This document shows positions 51,973-59,979 of a stretch of 64,000 nucleotides of DNA, piece after piece; positions within the stretch are counted from its first letter, which is position 1, and every line of letters starts with the position of its first letter. This DNA is from Verrucomicrobiota bacterium. Its GTDB lineage: Bacteria; Verrucomicrobiota; Verrucomicrobiia; Chthoniobacterales; UBA10450. The stretch lies in the NCBI GenBank assembly GCA_003219695.1, contig QHQA01000057.1:1-64000 (forward strand). The letters run 5' to 3'. The notes beneath the pieces were generated by a model. It did not search any database. It was not told the origin of the DNA and saw nothing but the letters and a program-made list of their open reading frames with translations. The translations under genes were made by a program, and so were the position numbers.

Positions 51973-51998
51973 ATGGCTTGAAGTTCGCTGGCAGATGT

Positions 51999-52075
51999 TG
52001 TAGCCGCGTCTCTGTGAGACGCGCGGGACGTGCGTGTGAAGCCAACGTTGCGCTTCGCACAGCGAAGCGGCTACA
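51999..52075. repeat. Double-hairpin repeat with TGTAGCCGC ends
   Basis: A 77 bp element with outer inverted ends tgtagccgc / gcggctaca and two inner hairpins, cgcgtctc-tgt-gagacgcg (52005-52023) and cgcttcgc-aca-gcgaagcg (52051-52069). Folded, it makes a three-stem structure. It sits between the adaptor and ATPase genes, so it would be in their shared transcript. Confidence 0.8.
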
Positions 52076-52116
52076 GTAGCCCGCGAGTAAAATGGCGAGT
52101 TCTCGTTTCCTCGCCA

Positions 52117-53304
52117 TCATGGGAACCTCCGCGGGCCGCCGAAGGGATTTGCAGGAGTCGATGTTCTGGCGGCTGCAGAAGTTAATTCTGCGGTCACAAC
52201 GCGATCGCCTTCCTTCAATCCTTCAACAACTTCGGTCACGACGCCGTCGCTGATTCCTGTTTTGATTTGCACTGGCTTCGGTTGGTTGCCGGACAAAACA
52301 TAGACGGTACGCTCGCTCGTTCGTCGCTGGCGCGCACCGACGCCACGCGCGCCTGCGGGCGCGGGCGATCTGGATCCCATTTCGGGGGGCGCCGCTTCCG
52401 CCGGGCGATAACGCAGCGCGGCGTTCTTGATCTGGAGCACGTTGTCCTTATGTGCGACGATGATTGAAACGTTCGCGGTCATTCCCGGTTTCAATTTCAA
52501 ATCCGGATTGCTTACGCCGATGACCGTGTCGTAAGTCACCACGTTCTGCACTGTGATGGGCGCGTTGCGCACTTGCACAACTTTGCCGTGGAATGTGCGC
52601 ATCGGGAACGCGTCCACGGTGAAATCGACATCCTGTCCCACTTGCACGACGCCGACATCCGCCTCAGCGACATTCGAGTCGATCTGCATTTTGGTGAGAT
52701 CATTTGCGATTTGGAAAATGACCGGCGCCTGCAGACTGGCGGCGACGGTCTGGCCGACATCGACACTGCGCGAGATCACGACGCCATCGATCGGCGACGT
52801 GATGGTGCAATGCTCGAGGTCCGCCTTTGCCTTATCGAGCGCGCCTTGTTTGATTTTCACGTTGGCTTCGGCTTGATGAAGATTGGCCATCGCCTGATCG
52901 AGATCGGCTTGAGAAGATGTTTTCCGAGCGAAGAGGTCCTGTGTGCGTTTTGCGTTCACCCTTGCGAGCTCGAGCGCAGCTTGCGCGTTGGCCAGGTCGC
53001 CCTCGGCCTGGGTGACAGTGGCTTGAAAAAGCGCCGGATCAATCTGCGCTACTACCTGGCCGGCTTTGACCTGCGAATTAAAATCCACGAACAACTTCGC
53101 GATGTTCCCCGAGACCTGGCTGCCAACCTGCACGTTGACCACCGGATTGAGCGTGCCCGCCGCGGTAACCGCCTGAGTGACTGGACCACGCGTAACGGTT
53201 GCAGTCTGATAATTTGCAGCGCCACTGTTGCGGCACTGCCGGACAACAAGCAGGACAATTACCAGCCCGACAATAACGACGAGCCAGGGGAACAAACGTT
53301 TCAT
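52117..53304 (-). CDS. MacA/HlyD-type periplasmic adaptor subunit
   Basis: A 395-residue membrane-fusion protein that links an inner-membrane transporter to an outer-membrane channel. It has an N-terminal anchor (MKRLFPWLVVIVGLVIVLLVVRQC), lipoyl half-motifs (VQVGSQVSGNIAKLFVDFNSQVKAGQVVAQID and ITSPIDGVVISRSVDVGQTVAAS), a long coiled-coil hairpin (about 90-170, ANAQAALELARVNAKRTQDLFARK...) and a C-terminal beta-barrel/MPD region. A short disordered GSRSPAPAGARGVGARQ loop is unusual. It is first in the MacA-ATPase-permease operon and divergent from the ABC-2 permease gene. Confidence 0.92.
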   Translation of the reverse strand: MKRLFPWLVVIVGLVIVLLVVRQCRNSGAANYQTATVTRGPVTQAVTAAGTLNPVVNVQVGSQVSGNIAKLFVDFNSQVKAGQVVAQIDPALFQATVTQAEGDLANAQAALELARVNAKRTQDLFARKTSSQADLDQAMANLHQAEANVKIKQGALDKAKADLEHCTITSPIDGVVISRSVDVGQTVAASLQAPVIFQIANDLTKMQIDSNVAEADVGVVQVGQDVDFTVDAFPMRTFHGKVVQVRNAPITVQNVVTYDTVIGVSNPDLKLKPGMTANVSIIVAHKDNVLQIKNAALRYRPAEAAPPEMGSRSPAPAGARGVGARQRRTSERTVYVLSGNQPKPVQIKTGISDGVVTEVVEGLKEGDRVVTAELTSAAARTSTPANPFGGPRRFP

Positions 53305-53349
53305 TTAATCAGCGGTTGACGCGCCTATAGTAAAAGACAGGAGGAGCCG

Positions 53350-54144
53350 GTGCGGCGTTACATCGAAATATATTCCATCATGCTTCGCAACTCGCTTATT
53401 CGCGAGATGAGCTTTAAGGCAAATTTTCTGCTGTGGATGGTGGTGGAGATCCTTTGGTTCTGCGGGCAGATCGTTTTCTTCAGCATCATCTTTGGCAACG
53501 TCGATCACATTGGCGACTGGACCAAATGGGAAGTCGTGCTGCTCGTCGGCACGCACCAGATTATCGCGCAACTGTTCCAGGCGTTCTTTTTTGTAAACGT
53601 CGCAAACGTCCCCGAGCTGGTGCGCACGGGAAAGTTGGATTCCGTTCTGGTGTTGCCGATCGACAGCCAGTTTGCGGTGTCCACGAAACAATTTGGGCTC
53701 GACAGCATCGTAAACGCGGCGCTCGGTGGCGCAGTGGTTTGCGTTTCGTTGTCTAAGTTGGGCGTGGTGCCAAATCCGCTTTCTATCTTGCTGTACCTCA
53801 CGGCGCTTTGCTTCGGCATCGCCGTGCATTATTCCATCATGCTCGGTCTCGCGGCGGTCAGTTTTTGGATCGTCCGCGCGCAGGGGCTGGTCTATGGCTA
53901 TTTCAATTTTCTGAACATTGCGCGTTATCCCGACGTGATTTACCCGTGGCTTTTCCGGATCATCTTCGGCTGGGTCATTCCGGTGGTGATCATTGCGAAT
54001 ATCCCAGCGCGCCTGCTCATCAAATCCTTTGGACAGCCGTTTCCGCTGATGTTTCACCTGGTTGTCGCATCGACGATTGTTTTTTGGCTGTCCCGCGTTT
54101 TCTGGAGATTTGCCCTGCGGCATTACTCCAGCGCGAGCTCGTAA
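53350..54144 (+). CDS. ABC-2 type permease (ABC2_membrane_6 / DUF990-like)
   Basis: A 264-residue membrane protein with six predicted helices (FLLWMVVEILWFCGQIVFFSIIF, VVLLVGTHQIIAQLFQAFFFVNV, YLTALCFGIAVHYSIMLGLAAVSFWIV) and the loop VPELVRTGKLDSVLVLPIDSQF, which marks this ABC-2 permease subfamily. Members usually occur as a pair of permeases plus an ATPase; here it stands alone, divergent from the MacA-like gene, so its partners are elsewhere or lost. The start is GTG 53350. The antisense ORF of nearly the same span is a shadow. The substrate is unknown. Confidence 0.85.
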   Translation: MRRYIEIYSIMLRNSLIREMSFKANFLLWMVVEILWFCGQIVFFSIIFGNVDHIGDWTKWEVVLLVGTHQIIAQLFQAFFFVNVANVPELVRTGKLDSVLVLPIDSQFAVSTKQFGLDSIVNAALGGAVVCVSLSKLGVVPNPLSILLYLTALCFGIAVHYSIMLGLAAVSFWIVRAQGLVYGYFNFLNIARYPDVIYPWLFRIIFGWVIPVVIIANIPARLLIKSFGQPFPLMFHLVVASTIVFWLSRVFWRFALRHYSSASS

Positions 54145-54145
54145 A

Positions 54146-54217
54146 ACAGCCATCTTGGCTGTCTTGTCGATCGGGCATCTTGCCTGAAAACAAGATACAT
54201 GCTGGCAGCCTGCATGA
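54146..54217. repeat. Small palindromic repeat after the ABC-2 gene
   Basis: Directly after the stop codon come the hairpins acagcca-tct-tggctgt (54146-54162), ggca-tct-tgcc (54174-54184) and catgc-tggcagcct-gcatg. The first could act as a weak terminator (followed by cttg, not a T tract). The design is like the other palindromic repeats here. 54218-54331 shows no further recognisable structure apart from two acgaaatat copies of unknown meaning. Confidence 0.5.
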
Positions 54218-54331
54218 CAGAACAGGCACGGATGCTCTATGTTACGAAATATCCGCTTGCGCAGTGGACGAAATATTCTTAATTAAGCGTCCATTTTTCC
54301 GGCGCCAGGCGATTAGAGGGCGCTTACAGTT

Positions 54332-55036
54332 ATGGCAAAACCAACGAAAAAGAAGAGTTCTGCGAAAAAGTCCGCTGCGCGAAGGCCGCGGCCGACGCGC
54401 AAGGTCCACGCCAAGAAGGCTCCCCGGAGGCGGGCTGCGGCGCGGCAGGCGGGCTCGAAAAAGGCTGTGCGCGGCGCGAAGACTGCGCGACGTGCGCCGA
54501 AAATTAAACGAGAGAGCACAGAATCGCCTGCGACACTATTGGGGCTGAATCATCGCGAAAAGAGGCTCGATCCGTTCATCCGAAAGCAAAAACAAAAGCT
54601 CCTCCAGCTTCGCGATGCCATGGTCGATTCGATGGCCGGTGTGGCCCAAGGCACGCTTCGCTCCCGCGCTGAAGGCAGCGAAGCTTCCGCTTTTGGCATG
54701 CACCAGGCGGATGCCGGATCCGACGCCTACGATCGCGATTTCGCGTTGAGTTTGCTTTCGCAGGAGCAGGACGCGCTTTACGAAATCGATGAGGCGCTCA
54801 AGCGCATCGAACTGGGGACGTACGGAAAGTGCGAGATGTCGGGCAAACCAATCCCGCATGCGCGGCTTGAAGCGATCCCATTTGCCCGTTTCACCGTTGA
54901 ATGCCAATCGCAGCTGGAAAAACAAAGTAGAGCGGCCCGCGTACGTCCATCGGTCACCTCTTTGTTCGGCTTGACGGAGGAGGAAGGCGGCGAGGCCGAG
55001 GAGGAGGAAGCCACGCCCGCGGAAGTGAAGGAGTGA
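54332..55036 (+). CDS. DksA/TraR family protein with basic tail and degenerate zinc finger
   Basis: A 234-residue protein whose C-terminal half is a DksA/TraR domain: coiled-coil (FIRKQKQKLLQLRDAMVDSMAG...), the DxxDxA-like tip replaced by DAYDRDFALSL, and EIDEALKRIELGTYGKCEMSGKPIPHARLEAIPFARFTVECQ. Only two of the four zinc cysteines remain; positions two and three are Ser and Thr. DksA tunes RNA polymerase with ppGpp. The first 65 residues are Lys/Arg/Ala-rich like a histone-H1 tail, and the end is acidic (EEEGGEAEEEEATPAE). L33 and S18 genes follow within 6-190 bases, so the three form one operon. Confidence 0.82.
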   Translation: MAKPTKKKSSAKKSAARRPRPTRKVHAKKAPRRRAAARQAGSKKAVRGAKTARRAPKIKRESTESPATLLGLNHREKRLDPFIRKQKQKLLQLRDAMVDSMAGVAQGTLRSRAEGSEASAFGMHQADAGSDAYDRDFALSLLSQEQDALYEIDEALKRIELGTYGKCEMSGKPIPHARLEAIPFARFTVECQSQLEKQSRAARVRPSVTSLFGLTEEEGGEAEEEEATPAEVKE

Positions 55037-55042
55037 CGCGGA

Positions 55043-55216
55043 ATGGCTCAGGAAATTGTCACGCTGGAATGCACTGAGGCTAAAGCGCTGGGCAAACCCG
55101 TCTCGCGCTACATGACCACGCGAAACAAAAAAAGTCCGCGCACGCCGAATCGCCTCCAGAAAAAGAAATACAATCCGTTTTTGCGGCGACACACGTTGCA
55201 CCGCGAAACCAAGTAG
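55043..55216 (+). CDS. rpmG: 50S ribosomal protein L33
   Basis: 57 residues, too short for the ORF track. [57 protein letters not shown] carries the L33 hallmark YMTTRNKK...[22 protein letters not shown]. The C-type zinc pairs (CxxC, CxxC) are absent and only one cysteine is left, so it is the zinc-free (C-minus) form. It starts 6 bases after the DksA-like stop and is followed 6 bases later by S18. Confidence 0.93.
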   Translation: MAQEIVTLECTEAKALGKPVSRYMTTRNKKSPRTPNRLQKKKYNPFLRRHTLHRETK

Positions 55217-55222
55217 CAATTG

Positions 55223-55462
55223 ATGCAGCCAAAAACCCCAAAACGCCGTTCCGCGTTCCGCCGCGCGAATCGCCCCATGCCGCGGCGCCGGATCGATATC
55301 GCCATCGAAGCGATCGATTACAAGAACCCCGATCTGCTGAAAAAATTTGTCAGCGAGAGCGGGAAGATCCTTCCTCGTCGCGTAACCGGCATGCCGGCGC
55401 ACCTGCATCGCAGAATCACGCGCGAGATCAAACGCAGCCGTTCCGTGCTGTTGATGAAGTGA
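55223..55462 (+). CDS. rpsR: 30S ribosomal protein S18
   Basis: 79 residues. Recognised by [48 protein letters not shown], which matches S18 (IDYKD...LxxYITESGKIVPSRITGTxxKxQRxLxxAIKRAR). The N-terminal cysteine found in many S18 proteins is missing. The start is ATG 55223 (the track starts one codon earlier at TTG). The usual neighbours rpsF and rplI are absent; it follows L33 in an operon with the DksA-like gene. A perfect 12 bp hairpin begins at its stop codon. Confidence 0.93.
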   Translation: MQPKTPKRRSAFRRANRPMPRRRIDIAIEAIDYKNPDLLKKFVSESGKILPRRVTGMPAHLHRRITREIKRSRSVLLMK

Positions 55463-55672
55463 CAAATTTGGCTCGCGCCAAATTTGTCATCCCGAGCGAA
55501 GCCGCCTGCCAAGCCGTAGCTTTATGCGGAGGCTGGAGAGATCTCTCAATAAAAGCCGTCGCTCACGCCCATCAGAGCAGATCTCCCGCTGCTTCGAATG
55601 ATGTGGGCGTTTCACAGAAACGCCCTACAACAATTGGGTGTTGAATATTGGGCGTTGAGCGTTGGACGTTTT
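55461..55672. repeat. Composite repeat region after rpsR
   Basis: gacaaatttggc-tcgc-gccaaatttgtc (55461-55488) is a perfect 12 bp stem starting at the S18 stop; it may end transcription although it lacks a T tract. It runs into gtcatcccgagcgaag (55486 on), the half-unit related to the element at 3171, and then into five degenerate heptamers (gtgttga, atattgg, gcgttga, gcgttgg, acgtttt) at 55638-55672. Confidence 0.75.
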
Positions 55673-55676
55673 CCCG

Positions 55677-56042
55677 TCACCGCCCCTTCCGGGTCCTTTC
55701 GCCTTCCTCGATCAGCTCCCAAAACTCGCGGGTCTCGCCCAGTTGCGCGTCTTCGGAGACCGGCAGTTTGCTGCGGAAAAGAAAATCGCGGAACGTGTTT
55801 TTGTGTAACACGCGGTGGACCTTGATGCCTTTGTCGGTCTTCGCGAAATAAATCCGGTAATCTTTCGCGCGGTAGCGATACAACCTTTTTCCCTTGCGCT
55901 CGATCACGCCAAACCGGTCCGAATCGAGTTGATCCAGGTCTTCGGGGAGGATTTGAAACTCGGTCAGCAACTCAAGCTGCAATTTCTTTGGCAGCGCTGA
56001 GATCTCGGCCGCGCTCAGTTCGTTAAAGATGATTTGGAACAC
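55677..56042 (-). CDS. RelE/ParE-like toxin-fold protein without visible antitoxin
   Basis: A 121-residue protein with a RelE/ParE-type core: MFQIIFNELSAAEISALPKKLQLELLTEF (helical hairpin) followed by GKRLYRYRAKDYRIYFAKTDKGIKVHRVLHKNTFRDFLF, where the Arg/Tyr/Lys residues fit the strand and basic face of RelE-like mRNA interferases. A C-terminal acidic extension (EDAQLGETREFWELIEEGERTRKGR) is unusual. No small antitoxin ORF is adjacent on either side, so it may be a solitary regulator or a domesticated toxin. Family membership is moderate. Confidence 0.6.
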   Translation of the reverse strand: MFQIIFNELSAAEISALPKKLQLELLTEFQILPEDLDQLDSDRFGVIERKGKRLYRYRAKDYRIYFAKTDKGIKVHRVLHKNTFRDFLFRSKLPVSEDAQLGETREFWELIEEGERTRKGR

Positions 56043-56104
56043 CGGCAGAAAAGTTAAAGTGGCTAAAAGTATTACAAGGTTAAATCATGCTCCGAGGCGA
56101 CCGT

Positions 56105-57193
56105 TTAAACAAATACTCGCTGCACCCGCGCGCCGATCCGGGTGATAATTTCCCACGTGATCGTGCCGGCCTTTTCGGCCAGTTCCATGCATGAAATTTC
56201 CTCGCTTCCATCGCGCCCCATCAGAATGACTTCGTCGCCAACCTGCACATTGTCGATGGCGCTCACGTCGACCATCATCAAGTCCATTGTTACCCGGCCA
56301 ATAAGGGCGCAACGTTGCCCGCGTACCAGGACGGCGGCGGCGCGATTGGAAAGATGCCAGGGATAGCCATCGGCATAACCAGCCGACAAGGTTGCGATCC
56401 GCATTTTTCTCGGCGTTATGAAGGTGCGGCCATAACTGATAGAGCTGCCTTTGGGCATGTCGCGCACGAGTGAAATTCGCGTCTTCCATGTCATCACTGG
56501 CTTGAGCAGCTTCTGAAATTCCGGGAGCGGCGAAATCCCGTACAGCATGATGCCAGCTCGCACGATGTCGAACGTGGGCGGGTTGAACGCGAGTGCGCCT
56601 GCGCTCTGCAAGACGTGCGCCTTGTAACTTCCCGGAACTTCAGCGCGAATCCGCTCGACGATTCTTCGGAATCGGACGAGCTGGCCGCGCGTGAATTTCT
56701 CATCTTCGTTTGAGACCGGCATGTGGGTCGAGACGCTGTGAATGGTAATATTCGGCAACGCCGTCACGCGTTTGAAGACATGGTGCGCTTCATTCTGCAC
56801 CACGCCCATTCGCCCCATGCCGGTGTCGATCTTGAAATTGATCGCCACCGGCCCGAGTTGATCGAACGCCTGCGCTTCTTCGAGGCTGGAAATGGTCGGA
56901 ATAAATCCGTGCTCGGCGATGATCGATCTTTCCTCAGGAATTGCGGGGCCGAGAATAACTATGGGGTGGGGGAGCGACTCGCGCAGCGCGAGCGCTTCTT
57001 CCAGATTGGCAACGCCAAATAGCTGCGCGTCATCGGCCAACGCTTGGGCTACGCCGAGTAAGCCGTGGCCGTAGCCGTTCGCTTTCACTACGGCGAGCAT
57101 CTCGGCGGAACCGATCCGTTGGCGCACAATTCTTGCATTGTGCCGCAACGCGTCGCGATCGATTTCAGCCCAACAACGATAAGTTTCTTTCAT
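56105..57193 (-). CDS. alr: Alanine racemase
   Basis: A 362-residue PLP enzyme that makes D-alanine for peptidoglycan. The PLP lysine is Lys37 in AVVKANGYGHG, and the second catalytic residue is the Tyr of SAGYADGYPW in the C-terminal domain. Other conserved segments are NFKIDTGMGRMGV and RAGIMLYGISP. The 57190-57193 overlap with tsaB (ATGA) suggests translational coupling at the end of the housekeeping run. Length and motifs are fully typical. Confidence 0.96.
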   Translation of the reverse strand: MKETYRCWAEIDRDALRHNARIVRQRIGSAEMLAVVKANGYGHGLLGVAQALADDAQLFGVANLEEALALRESLPHPIVILGPAIPEERSIIAEHGFIPTISSLEEAQAFDQLGPVAINFKIDTGMGRMGVVQNEAHHVFKRVTALPNITIHSVSTHMPVSNEDEKFTRGQLVRFRRIVERIRAEVPGSYKAHVLQSAGALAFNPPTFDIVRAGIMLYGISPLPEFQKLLKPVMTWKTRISLVRDMPKGSSISYGRTFITPRKMRIATLSAGYADGYPWHLSNRAAAVLVRGQRCALIGRVTMDLMMVDVSAIDNVQVGDEVILMGRDGSEEISCMELAEKAGTITWEIITRIGARVQRVFV

Positions 57194-57789
57194 TTCGGCA
57201 AGGTGATGTGCGGCTCACGCAAATAAATCGGCTCCAGCGGGGGGAAATGAAAACCGCGTTCTGGCTCGCGCGCAACTCTTGCCAGCGCGAGAGCCGAGGG
57301 AAAGTGAACCACGGCACGATCAAATTGCGGGAGCAACTCCGAAGAGAAGACCGGCATCGTCGGCTCAAGCGTATCGAGTTTCGCTTTTAAGTCCGGCTCA
57401 GGGAAAAGAGCGGGGCCTTCAACCAGTTCGTTCTCGCGAATGCGCGCGAAGAAAAACGATTTCCTGCGCGCGTCGCCGATCACGCAATATTCGGCCGCCT
57501 CGCATTCCATTGCGCAAGCAGAAGGAAAACCGATCAGGCGCGCGCCAGAAGAGAGTTGCAACCCGGTTGCGGCGGAAATAGCGATACGTGTTCCGGCATA
57601 CGAGCCTGGCCCAAGCCCCACAATGATAGTCTCGGGAGAGCCAAACTTTTTGATAATGGCGTCGAGGTTCGTGAAAAGAGCGCCGGAATTTTTCCGGTCG
57701 TTAGGCCACTCGCGCGCGACCTCGATTTCGCCATCCAGCCAGGCAAGGCTGCCGCGGGCGGTGGAAAGCTCAATGGCAAGGATTTTCAT
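57190..57789 (-). CDS. tsaB: tRNA threonylcarbamoyladenosine biosynthesis protein TsaB
   Basis: A 199-residue ASKHA-fold protein that partners TsaD and TsaE in adding threonylcarbamoyl to adenosine 37 of ANN-reading tRNAs. It opens with KILAIELSTARGSLAW and carries the family signature IIVGLGPGSYAGTRIAISAATGLQ. Its start lies 7 bases after tsaE and its end overlaps alr. The C-terminal end is somewhat divergent, which is common in TsaB. Confidence 0.92.
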   Translation of the reverse strand: MKILAIELSTARGSLAWLDGEIEVAREWPNDRKNSGALFTNLDAIIKKFGSPETIIVGLGPGSYAGTRIAISAATGLQLSSGARLIGFPSACAMECEAAEYCVIGDARRKSFFFARIRENELVEGPALFPEPDLKAKLDTLEPTMPVFSSELLPQFDRAVVHFPSALALARVAREPERGFHFPPLEPIYLREPHITLPK

Positions 57790-57796
57790 CGCAATC

Positions 57797-58261
57797 TCAA
57801 GGAGCGGCGGTCTCTAGTCCGCCGTCTCTAAATGACGACCGGGAGGGCGCCGTTCCTTGGAAGGTAATCGCGCGCTGATTTTCTGATTTTATCTCGAACA
57901 AAATCCAGCGCGCATGCTGTGGAATAAATTCGGGAAAGCGATCGGCCCACTCGATCACCGAAACACCGTCACCGAAAAGGTAATCATCCAAGCCAAGTCG
58001 CGCGACTGATTGTCGATCTTCTAGGCGAAAAAAATCCAAATGGTAAATGGGCAATCGCCCTCCACGATATTCGTGCAGGATGGTAAACGTCGGGCTGGTC
58101 ACTTCGGCGCGGCTGCCTAACCCGGCGACAATGCCTTTGACGAACATCGTTTTACCGCTCCCCAAGTCGCCCTTTAGAGCGAAAATCGATCCGGCATCGA
58201 CATCCCCTGCAAGCCGGCGCCCAATTGCGTCGGTTTCAGCTGGGCTGTTGGAAATGAACAT
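57797..58261 (-). CDS. tsaE: tRNA threonylcarbamoyladenosine biosynthesis protein TsaE (YjeE ATPase)
   Basis: A 154-residue P-loop ATPase of the t6A system. Walker A is KGDLGSGKTMFVKGI, followed by SPTFTILHEYRG and HLDFFRLEDRQSVARLGLDDYL, and the Trp-containing VSVIEWADRF. The true start is the ATG at 58261 (MFISNSPAETDAIGRRL); the longer track ORF is antisense or spurious and overlaps thiL. The thiL stop lies inside its first codons (26 bp overlap). It is adjacent to tsaB, as in many bacteria. Confidence 0.92.
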   Translation of the reverse strand: MFISNSPAETDAIGRRLAGDVDAGSIFALKGDLGSGKTMFVKGIVAGLGSRAEVTSPTFTILHEYRGGRLPIYHLDFFRLEDRQSVARLGLDDYLFGDGVSVIEWADRFPEFIPQHARWILFEIKSENQRAITFQGTAPSRSSFRDGGLETAAP

Positions 58262-59135
58262 AGCCACGGGGCAGGAGTTGACGGTCTTTAGTTGGGAGTT
58301 GAGAGAGGGAGCCAATTCGAGTAAGCGGTAAGTTCGGAAATTTTTTCCCCCATTGTCGCTCGAGCCGGTTCCTGTCGCGCGGTGAAATGGCGAAGAGCAA
58401 CTCATAATCTTCGCCCTCTGAAATTGCGTCGTCGGCTGTAGTCCCGCGGGCAAGGGGCAGGTTTTTCATCTCCATTTCAAATCCGACCTTGCTCGCGCGC
58501 GCGAGCCGCGGAAGGTCGGTTCCCAGCCCGTCGCTTAAATCCATCATGGCGTGGATCGAAAAATTTTTCGTTAACCAGCGCGACTCGGCAATTCGCGGCG
58601 TGAATCGCAAATGTTTTCGTTTGAGTGCGCCTCCGAGCCGGCCGGTAACGAAAAGATCATCGCCCACCTTGCCGCCGCGGCGCGATGCCCAACGGTCTCT
58701 TTCGACCCAGCCAACAACGCTTGTCGAAATAGCAATTGGCCCTGGTGTTCTGCTTGTCTCGCCGCCAACTATGCTGACTTTGAATCGCGTGGCGGCCCGG
58801 CGCAGGCCGCGATAAAGTTCCTTCACCCACGCGACCTCCGTTTGTTTGGGAGCCATGAGCGTGATCAGAGCAAATTGAGGCACGGCTGAAGTCGCGGCAA
58901 AATCGCTGAGCGGGCGCATCATTGCTTTCCATCCCACGTCCAGTGCACTCGTTCCTCGCAAAAAATGCACGCCTTCGACAACGCAATCGGTTTTGAGCAC
59001 CAGGAGCTCGCGGTGATCCGGCGTTTCCACGATAGCGCAGTCGTCACCCGGCCCTGCGGCGACTGTTCTTGCGAGGGGAAGATTGAACAAAAGCTGGCCA
59101 AGCAACTGGTCTTCGCCCAGGTCGCCAAGTCTCAT
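58236..59135 (-). CDS. thiL: Thiamine-monophosphate kinase
   Basis: A 299-residue AIR-synthase-fold kinase that phosphorylates thiamine monophosphate to the diphosphate cofactor. Family segments are AAGPGDDCAIVE (Mg/ATP acids), LVLKTDCVVEGVHF, KAMMRPLSDFAATSAVPQFALI, IVGGETSRTPGPIAIS, MDLSDGLGTDLPRLA and EGEDYELLFA. Start ATG 59135 (MRLGDLGEDQLL) overlaps the CPBP stop by 4 bases, which replaces the longer track start. It overlaps tsaE at its 3' end. Confidence 0.94.
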   Translation of the reverse strand: MRLGDLGEDQLLGQLLFNLPLARTVAAGPGDDCAIVETPDHRELLVLKTDCVVEGVHFLRGTSALDVGWKAMMRPLSDFAATSAVPQFALITLMAPKQTEVAWVKELYRGLRRAATRFKVSIVGGETSRTPGPIAISTSVVGWVERDRWASRRGGKVGDDLFVTGRLGGALKRKHLRFTPRIAESRWLTKNFSIHAMMDLSDGLGTDLPRLARASKVGFEMEMKNLPLARGTTADDAISEGEDYELLFAISPRDRNRLERQWGKKFPNLPLTRIGSLSQLPTKDRQLLPRGYVHFQQPS

Positions 59136-59965
59136 TGCGAAAGGATTTCTGGAAATGCGAGGACGATGAGGGTGAGCGAATTGAAGAGCGAATGCATGGT
59201 CATTGCGACAAGAATGGAGCCGCTCCACTCGTAGGCGATGGCGAAACAACTTCCCAAAACGAACAATGGCGCAAACGACGGGAAATGCGCGTGCGCCGCG
59301 GCGAACAACAGCGCGCTGAGTATCACGCCAAGGAGGCGCCCCAAATAGCGTTTGATCACGTTGTAGAGGAAAAATCGAAAGAGAAATTCTTCAATTACCG
59401 GCGCAATGGCCACTGCGAAGACGATAATCGCAACCCGCTGCTCGATGGTGCGCGATCCGCTGAAAAACTCCACGATGCTTTGTTTGCTCGAGCCACCCCC
59501 GAAGACCCGCTGCGTAACGGCGTCACACAACAAGATCAATGGATAAGCGAAAAAAAGCAGGACCGCTCCGGTGCCCAACGTCCGGATGAAACTCATTTTA
59601 AAAAACCCGCCTAACGAGCCAACATCAAATCCGCGGAGCTGGAGAAGAGTTACGATGAAGAGCACCACGAAAACGGTGAGCAGGAAATTCGCCACAAGAT
59701 TGCGCGTACTGAACTGGACCGAAGGATGGGAGATGGATGTGCCGATATTCAGCAAAAGGAAAAGGATCAACAGCCCCGCGAGTATCGCTTCGGGCAGCCC
59801 GAAGGTTCGCTCCGGGGCACCAGGCGGCGCCGATGATCGTGCGCTGATCTGGTGAATCAGGGAAATATAAAGGTAAAAGCCAGCCAGAAGATAGAGGAGG
59901 GAAAGAAGGCCCAAAGGGAAACTGGAAGTGGCTTCGAATGCCGCGAAGAGACTGCCGGATGGCAT
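59132..59965 (-). CDS. CPBP family intramembrane glutamic endopeptidase
   Basis: A 277-residue protein with about eight hydrophobic segments and the Abi/CAAX-protease motifs: APVIEEFLFRFFLYNVI (catalytic glutamates and Arg), AAAHAHFPSFAPLFVLG (His) and LVAMTMHSLFNS (His/Asn). These enzymes cleave within membranes; roles range from prenyl-protein processing to bacteriocin immunity. Here it is embedded in a housekeeping run between sppA and thiL, coupled to thiL by the 4-base overlap, so a general membrane role is likely. Confidence 0.88.
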   Translation of the reverse strand: MPSGSLFAAFEATSSFPLGLLSLLYLLAGFYLYISLIHQISARSSAPPGAPERTFGLPEAILAGLLILFLLLNIGTSISHPSVQFSTRNLVANFLLTVFVVLFIVTLLQLRGFDVGSLGGFFKMSFIRTLGTGAVLLFFAYPLILLCDAVTQRVFGGGSSKQSIVEFFSGSRTIEQRVAIIVFAVAIAPVIEEFLFRFFLYNVIKRYLGRLLGVILSALLFAAAHAHFPSFAPLFVLGSCFAIAYEWSGSILVAMTMHSLFNSLTLIVLAFPEILSQ

Positions 59966-59979
59966 GCGTTTTCCCAGCC

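Noticed and set aside
53305-54153. Long antisense ORF (282 codons) over the ABC-2 permease
   Set aside because: It mirrors the plus-strand permease, has no family features and its composition is that of a reading-frame shadow.
54218-54331. Zur box upstream of the DksA-like gene
   Set aside because: Two acgaaatat copies are present, but they are direct repeats and do not form the inverted AT-rich site expected for Zur.
55461-55488. Classical terminator after rpsR
   Set aside because: The stem is perfect, but no T tract follows and it runs straight into a dispersed repeat, so it is listed only as a repeat structure.
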